From: Chloroflexota bacterium
GTDB taxonomy: Bacteria; Chloroflexota; Dehalococcoidia; Lucifugimonadales; UBA2985
Assembly (NCBI GenBank): GCA_002717805.1
Contig: PBBS01000018.1
Coordinates: 47,962 to 94,491, forward strand
DNA: 46,530 nt
Reading direction: 5' to 3'
Position numbers and translations under genes: made by a program. Under the pieces are notes generated by a model. That model saw only the letters and a list, made by a program, of their open reading frames with translations. It did not search any database and was not told where the DNA came from. Below are positions 1 to 8,344 of the stretch, one piece after another; position 1 is the stretch's first letter; each line of letters opens with the position of its first letter.

Positions 1-593
1 ACTCTTGCAGCGAAGGCTGATGCATTTATTCCATGTTCAGCATGTAATACAAAATCCTTGTCTATCAACCTAGATTCATCTGGATCGGGTATTTTACCTG
101 TTAGCATGTACAGGAAGTTAGCAGCTTGGTTGAGTTCCGGGTTTGGTGCAACAGGGTCTAGGCCTTGCCTGATTCTAGAGTGCGCAGTAACAATTGTCGG
201 TGCTTGAGCGGTTAGGCGTATTCCTTTTCGCATAGTAGCTTCTATAGAGTTGTCCTCTGTGTCTGGTTCGAAGCTTGAAAGTGCTGATATAGCAGTTCTT
301 AGCACGTCCATTGGATGCGATTTTTGGGTAACTCTGATTATGTCTATGATCTCACTTGGTATATCCCTGTTAGCCCTAAGCTGTGCGTCGAATTCTTGTA
401 GTTGAGATTTTGTGGGCAAGTTGCCATTCAATATAAGATATACTGTTTCCTCGAAGTTAGATTTTTCGGCCAGGTCATGTATGTTATAACCTCGATACAT
501 TAACCTGCCTTCTACACCATCTATGAAACTCGAGTTGGTTTTGTCTATTACTACACCCTTCAACCCTCTGTATATAGTACTATCTGTAGTCAT
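1..593 (-). CDS. gltA: Citrate synthase, N-terminal part (cut by window edge)
   Basis: This is the first ~197 residues of citrate synthase, which condenses oxaloacetate with acetyl-CoA at the entry of the TCA cycle. Translating the minus strand gives a start MTTDSTIYRGLKGVVIDKT, then the family pattern RLMYRGYNIHDLAEKS, a helical middle part with RVTQKSHPMDVLRTAISAL, and LHAEHGINASAF at the window edge, matching the family's conserved H-A-(D/E)-H-G-x-N-A-S active-site segment. The ATG at 593-591 is preceded by a strong GGAGGTGG ribosome site. Roughly the last half of the protein, including the second catalytic region, lies outside the window. It is transcribed away from korAB, with its own promoter at 636-664. 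A 2-methylcitrate synthase of the same superfamily cannot be excluded from the N-terminal half alone. Confidence 0.93.
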   Translation of the reverse strand, partial: MTTDSTIYRGLKGVVIDKTNSSFIDGVEGRLMYRGYNIHDLAEKSNFEETVYLILNGNLPTKSQLQEFDAQLRANRDIPSEIIDIIRVTQKSHPMDVLRTAISALSSFEPDTEDNSIEATMRKGIRLTAQAPTIVTAHSRIRQGLDPVAPNPELNQAANFLYMLTGKIPDPDESRLIDKDFVLHAEHGINASAFAAR

Positions 594-635
594 TTGTTCC
601 ACCTCCCAAATATAAGTAGTATACGATTAAGTCTA

Positions 636-664
636 ATTATACTTACAGCGAGATATAGCTGCAA
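636..664 (-). promoter_or_regulatory. Sigma70-like promoter of the citrate synthase gene
   Basis: Read on the minus strand, TTGCAG (664-659), a 17-nt spacer and a perfect TATAAT (641-636) sit about 40 nt upstream of the citrate synthase ATG, leaving a short leader that contains the GGAGGTGG ribosome site. Confidence 0.6.
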
Positions 665-828
665 TGCTATTCTACCTATTGCAGCGATAGAGTATACCTA
701 TCACTGAGTTGAGTTGTAGATAAACCTATGGGAGTGCAAGCATTATTAATTATTATTGTGGTTGTTGTCATTCAAAATGGTCTTTATACAATCCTCTAAA
801 ATAAGGCTAATTAGCTACGATATATCGA

Positions 829-858
829 TTGACAAGGGCCTTAAGCCGGTGATAGAGT
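829..858 (+). promoter_or_regulatory. Promoter of korAB
   Basis: A consensus TTGACA at 829-834 is followed by an 18-nt spacer and TAGAGT at 853-858. It lies ~75 nt before the korA start and points toward it. Confidence 0.5.
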
Positions 859-934
859 GATATCCGATTGTATAGCTATTTATTAAATAGAACGGCGCCA
901 TGTTGGGTACTAGACTACTACTGAGGGGGAGTAG

Positions 935-2650
935 ATGCGCAACAAGGACTTCATAGTAAGATTCGCTGGTGAGGGAGGCGGAGGTTTGGTTACTTCTGCT
1001 GAGCTCTTGGCTCAGGTTACCGCTCAGGTAGGGTATCACGTTAAGACTTTCGTTACATTCCCTTCGCAAATAATGGGAGGGCCAACCTTCGCGCAGGCCA
1101 GAATATCTACAGATCCTGTTCTGAGTTATGGGGATGAGCTCGATGTGCTAGTGGCCTTTGACCGAGAGGCATATGACACACACCAAGAGGAAGTAAGAGA
1201 CGGTGGTGTTATCGTCTACAACTCAGGTGACTTCAACCTTGAAGAAGATGGCAAGAGCTTTGGAATGCCTATAGACGATTTGGCCAAGTCCACTGGTAAT
1301 GCTAGGGCTGCGAATATGGTTCTACTGGGTGCAATATCGCATTTGGTGAACATGCCAGAACATTACCTTCCAGAATTCGTTACCAAGAGATTCACTAGAG
1401 GTAGGCCAGGCGACGAAGAGATTATAAAGGCAAACATAATGGCTCTTTCCCTTGGTAGGGAAGAAGCAAAGAAGAGTGGATTTAGTTTAGGTGATCTTGA
1501 GGATCCAAACCCACCCGGAGTAGACCAGATAATGATCAAGGGCAATGACGCATTATCAATAGGAGCTATAGCTGCGGGGGTTGAACTATTCGTTGGATAC
1601 CCGATTTCTCCTGCAACTACCATTCTGCAATATATGGAAAGGAACCTGATTGGTCCTGGTAAATTCGTGTACCAAGCTAGCTCCGAAATAGAATCTATAA
1701 ATGCAATTGTAGGTGGAGGATATGCAGGGAAAAGGTCCATGACCTCTACTGCTGGTCCGGGTTTTAGCTTGATGAGCGAAGGAATTGGTATGGCATGGAT
1801 GGCTGAGATACCGGTTGTAGTTGTAGACGTCCAAAGAGGAGGTCCTGCGACAGGACTCCCTACTAAAGTTGAACAATCAGACTTGCTTGCTGCCATACAT
1901 CCAGCTCATGGAGATGTTAGCTTGCCTGTTATAGCTGCAGGAACGGTTCAGGAATGTTACGAAGCCGCAATAATCGCACTCAACTGGGCAGAGAGATACC
2001 AAGGACCAGTAGTCCTGTTGAGCGATCATGGATTATCTGAGCAGGTACAGAATCTGCCTAAATTTGATATCGGGAAAGTGATACCTGAGAGAAGAAAGAT
2101 ATACCAAGGTCAGAATGGATATGAGCGATATGCCGGTTCAGAACTATCTCCGATGCCTATACCGGGAGGCCCAGGCTCATATGTTGCTAATGCTAGTGAG
2201 CACGATGGTATGGGTGACACTACTCACCTTCCTAGTAGGCATATTGAGATGACTGAGCGTAGGTTCAGCAAGCTTAAACTGCTTGAAGATGATAATTATG
2301 AAAGTGAAAATACCGAGTCTCCAGTGGCAGTTATGACGTGGGGTGGGTCTAAGGGAGCCACAAGAGAGGCATTTAACGCGTTAATGTCGCAGGGTCAGAG
2401 CATAGGATGGTATTACACAATGCAGCTTAACCCGTTGCCTCCTAAACTGCTTGAGGCACTGAGAAGTAAGGAGCTGGTTATAGTACCAGAGCTAAACTAC
2501 CTAGGTCAGTTTTCTTCGATACTGAGATCCAAGGGAGTTAATGCTAAATCCATTACTCAATATAATGGGAAACCTTTTAAGGTTAGCGATTTGATAAATT
2601 GGATTACAGATTTAGTTAAATCTCATGATGAGGAGTTTATTAAAGCATGA
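935..2650 (+). CDS. korA: 2-oxoacid:ferredoxin oxidoreductase, fused gamma-alpha subunit
   Basis: With KorB this makes a CoA-dependent 2-oxoacid:ferredoxin oxidoreductase, probably acting on 2-oxoglutarate. Residues ~1-185 form the gamma domain (GEGGGGLVTSAELLAQ near the N-terminus, then FPSQIMGGPTFAQARIS). Residues ~200-571 are the alpha subunit, with the substrate/TPP pyrimidine-side motif GYPISPATTI, the stretch TSTAGPGFSLMSEGIG, and QRGGPATGLPTKVEQSDL. The gamma-alpha fusion at ~570 aa is the normal KorA form. ATG at 935 follows GAGGGGGA. The stop overlaps the korB start by 4 nt (ATGA), so the two are translationally coupled. Substrate choice rests on the divergent citrate synthase gene; pyruvate or branched-chain oxoacids cannot be ruled out by reading alone. 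Confidence 0.93.
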   Translation: MRNKDFIVRFAGEGGGGLVTSAELLAQVTAQVGYHVKTFVTFPSQIMGGPTFAQARISTDPVLSYGDELDVLVAFDREAYDTHQEEVRDGGVIVYNSGDFNLEEDGKSFGMPIDDLAKSTGNARAANMVLLGAISHLVNMPEHYLPEFVTKRFTRGRPGDEEIIKANIMALSLGREEAKKSGFSLGDLEDPNPPGVDQIMIKGNDALSIGAIAAGVELFVGYPISPATTILQYMERNLIGPGKFVYQASSEIESINAIVGGGYAGKRSMTSTAGPGFSLMSEGIGMAWMAEIPVVVVDVQRGGPATGLPTKVEQSDLLAAIHPAHGDVSLPVIAAGTVQECYEAAIIALNWAERYQGPVVLLSDHGLSEQVQNLPKFDIGKVIPERRKIYQGQNGYERYAGSELSPMPIPGGPGSYVANASEHDGMGDTTHLPSRHIEMTERRFSKLKLLEDDNYESENTESPVAVMTWGGSKGATREAFNALMSQGQSIGWYYTMQLNPLPPKLLEALRSKELVIVPELNYLGQFSSILRSKGVNAKSITQYNGKPFKVSDLINWITDLVKSHDEEFIKA

Positions 2651-3513
2651 GCAAGAAAAATCCTGAGTATGATTTCAAATGGTGTCCTGGTTGTGGAGAC
2701 TTCGGAGTTAAGCGTGCTATAGAGTGGGCAATGGAAAAGCGTAATATTGCCTTAGAGGCCCCTATGCAAGATACAGTCGTTGTAGCAGGTATTGGGTGCT
2801 CTGGCAACTTAGTGCACCTACTGGATGGGGACCAACCATTTGGTATACATGGTCTTCATGGCAGGTCATTGCCTGTTGCTTTTGGTGTAAAGGGAGGTAA
2901 TCCTGACCTTAATGTTATCGTTGTATCTGGTGACGGTGACTTTCTTAGCATTGGCGGTGAACATATAGCACCACAAGCTCAGAGGAACCTCAATGTTACA
3001 GCCGTAGTAATGGATAATGGAGTTTACGGTCTAACGAAGGGTCAGAGTTCACCTACCACAATATTCGGAGAAATCACTCCATCTACTCCATACGGAAAGA
3101 TAGAACAGCCGTTAAATCCGTTGGAAGTTTACCTTTCACTTGGAGTTAACTTTGTAGCCTCGGGCTTCTCGGCTAACCCACGTAAATTGGCTGACTTGAT
3201 AAATGAAGCAATGAGCTACGATGGGTTTTCCATAGTTCATGTTCAATCTCCTTGCACTACATACAATGATACTTTCTCTGCTTTGAAGGGTGACGTTAAG
3301 AAGGGTATCTCACCTGTTGCATGGGATGTTGATGATGATTACGACCCTAGCGATAGACAAAAGGCTCAACAAATAATTGCTAGTGGGGGCATACCTCTGG
3401 GTGTAATATATAAGAACCCTGATTCTGTGTCTCTAGATGCTAGAACACGCGAGATGGCTGAGAAAGTAAAAATCGGGGACTTGGATCAGCAACTGAACGC
3501 GTTCTCTATATAA
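2647..3513 (+). CDS. korB: 2-oxoacid:ferredoxin oxidoreductase, beta (TPP) subunit
   Basis: This catalytic partner of KorA carries thiamine pyrophosphate and one [4Fe-4S] cluster. The family's cluster cysteines are visible: C13 and C16 in WCPGCGDFG, C51 in GIGCSGN and C203 in QSPCTTYND. The TPP/Mg motif runs from G95-D96-G97-D98 to N124 in VMDNGVYGLTKGQ. The GQSSPTT stretch and the 288-aa length are typical of beta subunits of the two-subunit enzymes. It reduces ferredoxin while making acyl-CoA (succinyl-CoA if the substrate is 2-oxoglutarate). No ferredoxin gene is adjacent. It converges on ccmE with a 64-nt gap that has no clear terminator. Confidence 0.94.
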   Translation: MSKKNPEYDFKWCPGCGDFGVKRAIEWAMEKRNIALEAPMQDTVVVAGIGCSGNLVHLLDGDQPFGIHGLHGRSLPVAFGVKGGNPDLNVIVVSGDGDFLSIGGEHIAPQAQRNLNVTAVVMDNGVYGLTKGQSSPTTIFGEITPSTPYGKIEQPLNPLEVYLSLGVNFVASGFSANPRKLADLINEAMSYDGFSIVHVQSPCTTYNDTFSALKGDVKKGISPVAWDVDDDYDPSDRQKAQQIIASGGIPLGVIYKNPDSVSLDARTREMAEKVKIGDLDQQLNAFSI

Positions 3514-3577
3514 ACTATTAGGATTTAAGCTGGGGTATATTAGGTTCGACAGTGATCCGGCAATGCTACTTACCAGT

Positions 3578-4039
3578 TTATGTCGGGCTTCCTTCACCTT
3601 CACCCTGATATTTAGAAGGGCATTTTACTATTATAGAATGCGCATTGAATATGCCATTCGGGCCATATTTTCCCTCTAGCAATATCTCTGAATGCTCGTT
3701 GAAAAATAGATCTGGTACGACACCTTGATACTTGGCATAAATGCTATTCTCACCGTCCGTTATGGAAAATTCAAGCAGAGTAGCATCCTGTTGTCTTTTG
3801 AAAGAGGCTGGAACCAAATTGCCGTTTACTCGTAAATTCTTATCATAGGCAGCAGGTCCTCTCTCTATTAGCTCCCCTATGGTTAGATAGTATGAGGAGG
3901 CCCCCTGGAATGCGTTGAAGCCTAGGTACAGCATAGCTATGATGAATACACCTATGGCTATCACAATCTTGCCCTTACTTGCCAGTATAGATTTCTCTAT
4001 AGCTTCATCTGGGAGCGCATAAGGATCTGGTTGATTCAT
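3578..4039 (-). CDS. ccmE: CcmE-type heme chaperone (CxxxY variant)
   Basis: CcmE is the membrane-anchored periplasmic chaperone that carries heme covalently and hands it to apocytochrome c in the System I pathway. This 153-aa protein has a cytoplasmic start, one membrane helix (residues ~24-43, IVIAIGVFIIAMLYLGF), and an OB-fold-like beta domain (LRVNGNLVPASF, LEFSITDG, ILLEGKYGPNGIFNAHSIIVK). The heme-attachment site reads VKCPSKYQ, so the usual HxxxY is replaced by C139-P-S-K-Y143, the cysteine type known from archaea and some bacteria. ATG at 4039 follows GGGGAAG. No other ccm gene is in the window. It has its own promoter at 4086-4114. Confidence 0.88.
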   Translation of the reverse strand: MNQPDPYALPDEAIEKSILASKGKIVIAIGVFIIAMLYLGFNAFQGASSYYLTIGELIERGPAAYDKNLRVNGNLVPASFKRQQDATLLEFSITDGENSIYAKYQGVVPDLFFNEHSEILLEGKYGPNGIFNAHSIIVKCPSKYQGEGEGSPT

Positions 4040-4085
4040 TAGAGACTTCCCCTATTCATCATTGAATTCTTGTGACTAAGGCATA

Positions 4086-4114
4086 ATGTTAACCGAATAG
4101 GAACACAGGGTCAA
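4086..4114 (-). promoter_or_regulatory. Putative promoter of ccmE
   Basis: On the minus strand TTGACC (4114-4109), a 17-nt spacer and TAACAT (4091-4086) lie between nadE and ccmE, about 47 nt upstream of the ccmE ATG. The -10 is weak. Confidence 0.35.
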
Positions 4115-4160
4115 CTAACTTATCTCAAGTAAGCGATGGGCTATTGTTAGGCTTGTCAGA

Positions 4161-5903
4161 TTAGGATTGGCTGTATCCGTTTACTATAGGAAGTCTCCTG
4201 TCTCTACCAAATGCTAATCTTGTGATTTTTACACCTGGAGGAGCCTGTCTTCTTTTGTATTCGTTTCTATCGACTAATCTTATTATCTTGGTAACTAATT
4301 CAGATTCAAATCCATTAGAGACAATGTCCGCATAGCTCAATTCTTTTTCAATATATGATTCAAGTATATCGTCTAATACATCGTACGGGGGTAGGGTATC
4401 TTGGTCGGTTTGATTTTCTCGTAGCTCGGCACTTGGAGGTTTGGTTATAACATTTTGTGGTATAACGCCAGGAGAAAGCGACCAGGAATTTCTATAATTG
4501 GAAAGTTCATACACTAATGTCTTAGGAACATCTTTTATTACTGCAAATCCTCCAGCCATATCCCCATAGAGTGTGGTGTAACCTACAGCAATTTCACTTT
4601 TATTTCCAGTAGTGAGGACTATATAACCGAATTTATTGGATATGGCCATGAGTATATTCCCTCTTATACGTGCTTGGAGATTTTCCTCCGCTACTCCGGT
4701 GTTGGTATTTGCAAAGCTTTCAGATAGCACATCTAGAATGGCCAGTACAGCAGGTTCTATTGGTATTGTTGATATAGAAATTCCCAGATTAACTGCAAGT
4801 TCTTTTGAATCTATAATGCTACCTTCTGAGGAATATTTGGAAGGCATGGTTACACCCAAAACATTATCTTTGCCCAAGGCATCTACGGCAATTGTGGTTG
4901 TGAGGCTGGAGTCTATACCGCCGGATAAACCTATGATCACTTTCTCGAATCCGTTTTTTTGCACGTAGTCCCGTGTACCAGTCACAAGAGCTCGATATAT
5001 TTCTTCCAATTTATTTAGTTTAGGATTGATATTGGTAATTACATTAGGCTTGTCTATTTTATGGATATTGTCTCCAGAGGATATATATGTGAACTTCTTT
5101 ATATCCCTTAGAGTATGATCATGATTGCTGTTTTGAGTATTCTGAGACCTGAATTTTTCTAGGGAATCTAAATCCAAGTCTGAGATTATCAAGTCTTCTT
5201 CCATCTGCTTGCCACGTGCTATAAGTTTTCCCTGGTAGTCAAATATTGTGCTAGAGCCGTCGAATACTAGTTCGTCTTGACCTCCTACCAAGTTTACATA
5301 AGCAATATATACTTTATTATCTGATGATCGTGATGAAAGAAGAGCTTCTCTTTCATTTTGTTTGCCAATGTGGTAGGGAGAAGCATTGATATTTATTATT
5401 ACCTCTGCCCCATTTTCAGATTGAGTTAATGCAGGTCCAGATGGGTACCAGATATCTTCACATATATTTATTCCTATGTTTGCATCATTGATATTGAAAA
5501 TTGGGTACTGGGATCCAGCGTGAAAATATCTGTTTTCGTCGAACACACCGTAATTTGGTAGATGGATTTTGTGATATTTGCCTATCATAATGCCATCTCT
5601 GAATATAGCGGCAGCATTATATATTTTGTTCTGATTCTCATAGTCTACAAAACCAACTACTGTAGTTATTCCGAAAGAAGATTTTGATATTTGATCTAAT
5701 CTGTCAATATTGTCCTTGAGAAAAGAACTCTTGAACAGAAGGTCTTCAGGGGGATAACCCGTGATAGTCATCTCTGGGAATGCTACTAGGTCGGCTCCCA
5801 TTGATTTGGCTTCTTGGATGTATTCTATAGCTTTATAGGTGTTGTAATCCAAGTTACCTACTATAGTATTAGTTTGGGCCAATGCTAAGCGCAGGGTGCG
5901 CAT
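4161..5903 (-). CDS. nadE: Glutamine-dependent NAD+ synthetase
   Basis: It makes NAD+ from deamido-NAD+ and ATP, using ammonia released from glutamine by its own N-terminal domain. Residues ~1-270 are a nitrilase-fold glutaminase with the triad E44 (AFPEMTITGYPPED), K112 (GKYHKIHLPNYG) and C148 (GINICEDIWYP). Residues ~290-580 are the ATP-dependent synthetase with the PP-loop SGGIDSS at 327-333 and the later LTTGNKSEIAVGY stretch. The length of 580 aa fits the bacterial two-domain form. ATG at 5903 has AGGAGAA a few bases upstream and an extended -10 promoter near 5931-5939. It stands alone between ccmE and a divergent HIT gene. Confidence 0.95.
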   Translation of the reverse strand: MRTLRLALAQTNTIVGNLDYNTYKAIEYIQEAKSMGADLVAFPEMTITGYPPEDLLFKSSFLKDNIDRLDQISKSSFGITTVVGFVDYENQNKIYNAAAIFRDGIMIGKYHKIHLPNYGVFDENRYFHAGSQYPIFNINDANIGINICEDIWYPSGPALTQSENGAEVIININASPYHIGKQNEREALLSSRSSDNKVYIAYVNLVGGQDELVFDGSSTIFDYQGKLIARGKQMEEDLIISDLDLDSLEKFRSQNTQNSNHDHTLRDIKKFTYISSGDNIHKIDKPNVITNINPKLNKLEEIYRALVTGTRDYVQKNGFEKVIIGLSGGIDSSLTTTIAVDALGKDNVLGVTMPSKYSSEGSIIDSKELAVNLGISISTIPIEPAVLAILDVLSESFANTNTGVAEENLQARIRGNILMAISNKFGYIVLTTGNKSEIAVGYTTLYGDMAGGFAVIKDVPKTLVYELSNYRNSWSLSPGVIPQNVITKPPSAELRENQTDQDTLPPYDVLDDILESYIEKELSYADIVSNGFESELVTKIIRLVDRNEYKRRQAPPGVKITRLAFGRDRRLPIVNGYSQS

Positions 5904-5930
5904 GGTTTTTCTCCTAATTCTTTGACAAGA

Positions 5931-5939
5931 AGTATAGCA
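5931..5939 (-). promoter_or_regulatory. Extended -10 promoter of nadE
   Basis: The minus strand reads TGCTATACT (TGn plus TATACT) about 27 nt upstream of the nadE ATG. I see no convincing -35 box, as is usual for extended -10 promoters. Confidence 0.45.
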
Positions 5940-6131
5940 TAAGGGTTTTGTCTCTCAGCACCACTTACTCTGGGGCGGATATTCTCGGCATTGGAATGGT
6001 ATATATAAAGTAAGATTCGTTTTGTATAATAAGACAATTGCAACTCATAGGTGCTTTTATTGATATATGATTAGTTGCCAGATAGTTATGACTAACTGCA
6101 GTAATCCTCGATTTGTATCTTTGGAGAATAC

Positions 6132-6476
6132 ATGCTAGATAATTGTATCTTCTGTAAAATTGGGAATGGTGAAATAGAGACTGAATTTCTTTATAAAGAT
6201 GATACTGTATGCGCTATAAATGATATAAACCCGGTGGCACCAGTCCATATTTTGATATTTCCATTAGAACACATCGATGAGATTGGGGATGAAGAATTAA
6301 GAGGCTCTAGGTGGATGGGGCATATACTTTATGTTTCTAAGAAAGTCGCTGATCTTACTGGTATAAAAGACTCTGGGTTTCGGATTGTCATTAATCAGGG
6401 TTCTGACTCAGGCCAAGAAGTGCAACACCTGCATGCGCATGTAATTGGGGGTAGACCACTAGGTTCTTTAGGTTAG
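6132..6476 (+). CDS. HIT-family nucleotide hydrolase (HINT-like)
   Basis: Histidine-triad proteins of the HINT branch hydrolyse purine nucleoside phosphoramidates and related adenylates. The active-site triad is clear in QHLHAHVIGG (H-x-H-x-H) near residues 99-103, preceded by the usual SDSGQEV segment. The N-terminal CIFCKI gives the CxxC pair found in zinc-containing HINT proteins. The length of 114 aa is normal. ATG at 6132 follows GGAG at the right distance. The gene is 36 nt before the DUF971 gene, and both may be cotranscribed; the biological substrate cannot be read from sequence. Confidence 0.92.
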   Translation: MLDNCIFCKIGNGEIETEFLYKDDTVCAINDINPVAPVHILIFPLEHIDEIGDEELRGSRWMGHILYVSKKVADLTGIKDSGFRIVINQGSDSGQEVQHLHAHVIGGRPLGSLG

Positions 6477-6512
6477 GGTCCCAGGAGATCAAATAATATT
6501 TAGGAGGGTGCA

Positions 6513-6818
6513 TTGGGAGTCCAAGACGTAAAACTTGATTCTGATTACATAACCATATTGTGGGACGACGGTCATGAAGGGATTTATCCGTCTCGTTATC
6601 TCCGTGGATATTGTTGCTGCGCAGCTTGCGTAGAAGAGATGACCGGAAGGAGAATCGTTGGAGAGAATGACGTAGATGAGTATGTAATGGCTCTGGATTG
6701 GATACAGATTGGTAGGTATGCGTTGCAGTTTTTGTGGAGTGACGCTCATGATTCAGGCATATACCCTTTTGAAGTGCTTAGAAATCTTTGCAGGTGTGAC
6801 GATTGCTATAGCCAATAG
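6513..6818 (+). CDS. DUF971 protein (GBBH-like N-terminal domain)
   Basis: This 101-aa protein matches the DUF971 / gamma-butyrobetaine-hydroxylase N-terminal-like domain, a small beta-rich fold that binds zinc in eukaryotic hydroxylases. Visible family marks are ITILWDDGHEGIYPSRYLRG, then a CCCAACV cysteine group, WIQIGRYALQFLWSDAHDSG and a terminal CRCDDC. The translation starts at TTG 6513, 4 nt after AGGAGGG; no ATG is available nearby. Stand-alone DUF971 proteins are often linked to iron-sulfur cluster handling (ApbC/Mrp neighbours or fusions), which would fit its place directly before the Fe-S-rich complex I operon, but that link is inference. Confidence 0.85.
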   Translation: MGVQDVKLDSDYITILWDDGHEGIYPSRYLRGYCCCAACVEEMTGRRIVGENDVDEYVMALDWIQIGRYALQFLWSDAHDSGIYPFEVLRNLCRCDDCYSQ

Positions 6819-6825
6819 ACTTTCA

Positions 6826-6854
6826 TTGACAGTAGAGGTTAGCTAGTATATTCT
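6826..6854 (+). promoter_or_regulatory. Promoter of the nuo operon
   Basis: TTGACA (6826-6831), a 17-nt spacer and TATTCT (6849-6854) stand 67 nt upstream of the nuoA GTG, in the only sizeable gap (103 nt) before eleven tightly packed nuo genes. Confidence 0.5.
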
Positions 6855-6921
6855 GACGTAAGTCAACTAAATGGCCTGAAATCTCTAGTTATAGGTATTT
6901 TCCATAAGGGGGGGGTTTTCG

Positions 6922-7293
6922 GTGTCGATTGAGGAACTGACAGTAAATTACACCGCCGTTGTTATAGCTGCTATAGCCGGTTTCGGAGCTATGGCAATAA
7001 TGTTCGGAGCTTCCTATATACTTGCTCCTAAACGCCGCTCAGAGCTTAAGGATATGCCTTACGAGTGTGGAATTCCTCCATCCCCATATTCATGGTCACA
7101 ATTGCATGTACGGTACTACATATTTGCGATATTATTTCTAATATTTGATATTGAAGCAGTATTCTTGTTCCCTTGGGCTTTAATATTCGTAAATGCCATT
7201 GATGCGGTCTTCTATGAAATGCTTATATTCATAGCAATATTATTCTTTGGATTAATGTATGGATGGAAGAAAGGGGTACTACAATGGAGGTAA
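6922..7293 (+). CDS. nuoA: NADH-quinone oxidoreductase subunit A
   Basis: This is the small membrane subunit of complex I at the junction of the membrane and quinone-binding parts. Its 123 aa form three helices (~15-35, ~68-88, ~96-116). The loop carries [12 protein letters not shown], the conserved Y-E-C-G, and the second helix starts with [14 protein letters not shown], the family hallmark. It starts with GTG at 6922 behind an AAGGGGGGGG stretch. It is the first gene of the operon, and its last codons overlap the nuoB start. Confidence 0.95.
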   Translation: MSIEELTVNYTAVVIAAIAGFGAMAIMFGASYILAPKRRSELKDMPYECGIPPSPYSWSQLHVRYYIFAILFLIFDIEAVFLFPWALIFVNAIDAVFYEMLIFIAILFFGLMYGWKKGVLQWR

Positions 7294-7805
7294 GTTGGAG
7301 TAGCACTGGAAATAATGAGCCTCGGAGCATATTCAATAGAGCGGCCCCAGGCATAATAACTGCTAAATCTGAAGAGTTAATAGCTATGGCGAGAAAATCG
7401 TCGCTCTGGCCCATGACATTTGGCTTGGCTTGCTGTGCGATAGAAATGATCAGTACGTACATGGCGGATCACGATTTAGACAGATTTGGTATAGTAACCT
7501 GGCCTTCTCCTAGACAATCAGATGTGATGATAGTAGCTGGCACAGTTGTAAAGAAGATGGCTGAGCCAATTAAGATTCTTTACGAACAGATGCCGGAGCC
7601 TAAATGGGTTATAGCCATGGGCAGTTGTGCTACAAATGGAGGTCCTTACTATAGGTCTTACTCGGTCGTAATGGGAGTGGATCATATAATACCAGTAGAT
7701 GTTTACGTTCCTGGATGCCCTCCTAGGCCTGAAGCTCTAATGGATGGCATCTTAAAGCTTCAAGACAAAATTACTCAGGACGCCAAGGAGCGTGGTAGAA
7801 AATAA
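7284..7805 (+). CDS. nuoB: NADH-quinone oxidoreductase subunit B (N2 cluster)
   Basis: NuoB holds cluster N2, the [4Fe-4S] centre that passes electrons to quinone. The four ligands are visible in LACCAIEM (two adjacent Cys), [10 protein letters not shown] and [12 protein letters not shown] prefer ATG 7284, which overlaps the nuoA stop and has AAGGGG 7 nt upstream; an in-frame ATG at 7263 adds seven residues but lacks a ribosome site. The length of 173 aa is typical. It ends inside the nuoC start (GTG 7792), continuing the pattern of overlapping genes. Confidence 0.95.
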   Translation: MEVSWSSTGNNEPRSIFNRAAPGIITAKSEELIAMARKSSLWPMTFGLACCAIEMISTYMADHDLDRFGIVTWPSPRQSDVMIVAGTVVKKMAEPIKILYEQMPEPKWVIAMGSCATNGGPYYRSYSVVMGVDHIIPVDVYVPGCPPRPEALMDGILKLQDKITQDAKERGRK

Positions 7806-8307
7806 TAATAACGGAGATAAATCTCCAGAAGAAATGGTCACCCTTGATGAGAAGGGTCAGTTCTTGGAACAAACGGTTCCAGGGCTCCTTTCTTCCTATG
7901 AAATTGAAATTGGACGATCCTCAGATACGTTGGCTTTGATTATAGATCCTAAGGATCTATTGGGCATATTCAATATACTGAAGCACGATTCTCAGACATA
8001 CTTCGACTTCCTGGTATGCATATCAGTAGTAGATTATATCGAATATATACAAATTGTTTATCATCTGTTGAGCACCACCAAACAGCACAAGCTAGTTGTT
8101 AAAGCAGATCTAGATGCAGGTCAGCCGTCTATTTCATCGTTGACTTCATTATGGCTAGGAGCGGATTGGTACGAGAGAGAGGGACACGACTTATTTGGAG
8201 TATGGTTTGAGGGTCATCCGAATCTCGAGCCACTGCTGCTCTACGAAGGATTCGAAGGTCATCCAGGGCTAAAAAGTTATCCTCTGCCAGAATACAAGGA
8301 GTGGTGA
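7792..8307 (+). CDS. nuoC: NADH-quinone oxidoreductase subunit C
   Basis: This is the 30-kDa-type peripheral subunit that packs on NuoD and NuoB. The family signature is [20 protein letters not shown] at the start of the last third (the W-x-E-R-E-x-x-D-x-F-G-x-x-F-x-G-H-P pattern). The gene starts at GTG 7792, overlapping nuoB by 14 nt, with AAGGAG unusually close (1 nt spacing). The first ~25 residues ([14 protein letters not shown]) are low-complexity and could be partly untranslated if an internal ATG (M15) is used. NuoC and NuoD are separate genes here. Confidence 0.92.
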   Translation: MVENNNNGDKSPEEMVTLDEKGQFLEQTVPGLLSSYEIEIGRSSDTLALIIDPKDLLGIFNILKHDSQTYFDFLVCISVVDYIEYIQIVYHLLSTTKQHKLVVKADLDAGQPSISSLTSLWLGADWYEREGHDLFGVWFEGHPNLEPLLLYEGFEGHPGLKSYPLPEYKEW

Positions 8308-8344
8308 ACTGAGTACTGAGAACAATTTAGACAGCGTACAATTA

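Larger units (their letters stand above)
594..934. other. Divergent intergenic region between citrate synthase and korA
   Basis: This 341-nt gap holds the promoters of both divergent genes (minus 636-664, plus 829-858). I see no open frame with a ribosome site and no strong hairpin. The leader of korA (about 865-934) is about 70 nt long, ending in GAGGGGGA before the ATG. Confidence 0.6.

Noticed and set aside
1363-1896. 177-codon open frame antisense to korA
   Set aside because: It lies wholly inside a clearly conserved gene, has no ribosome site and its product (rich in Pro, Ser and Ile) has no family features.
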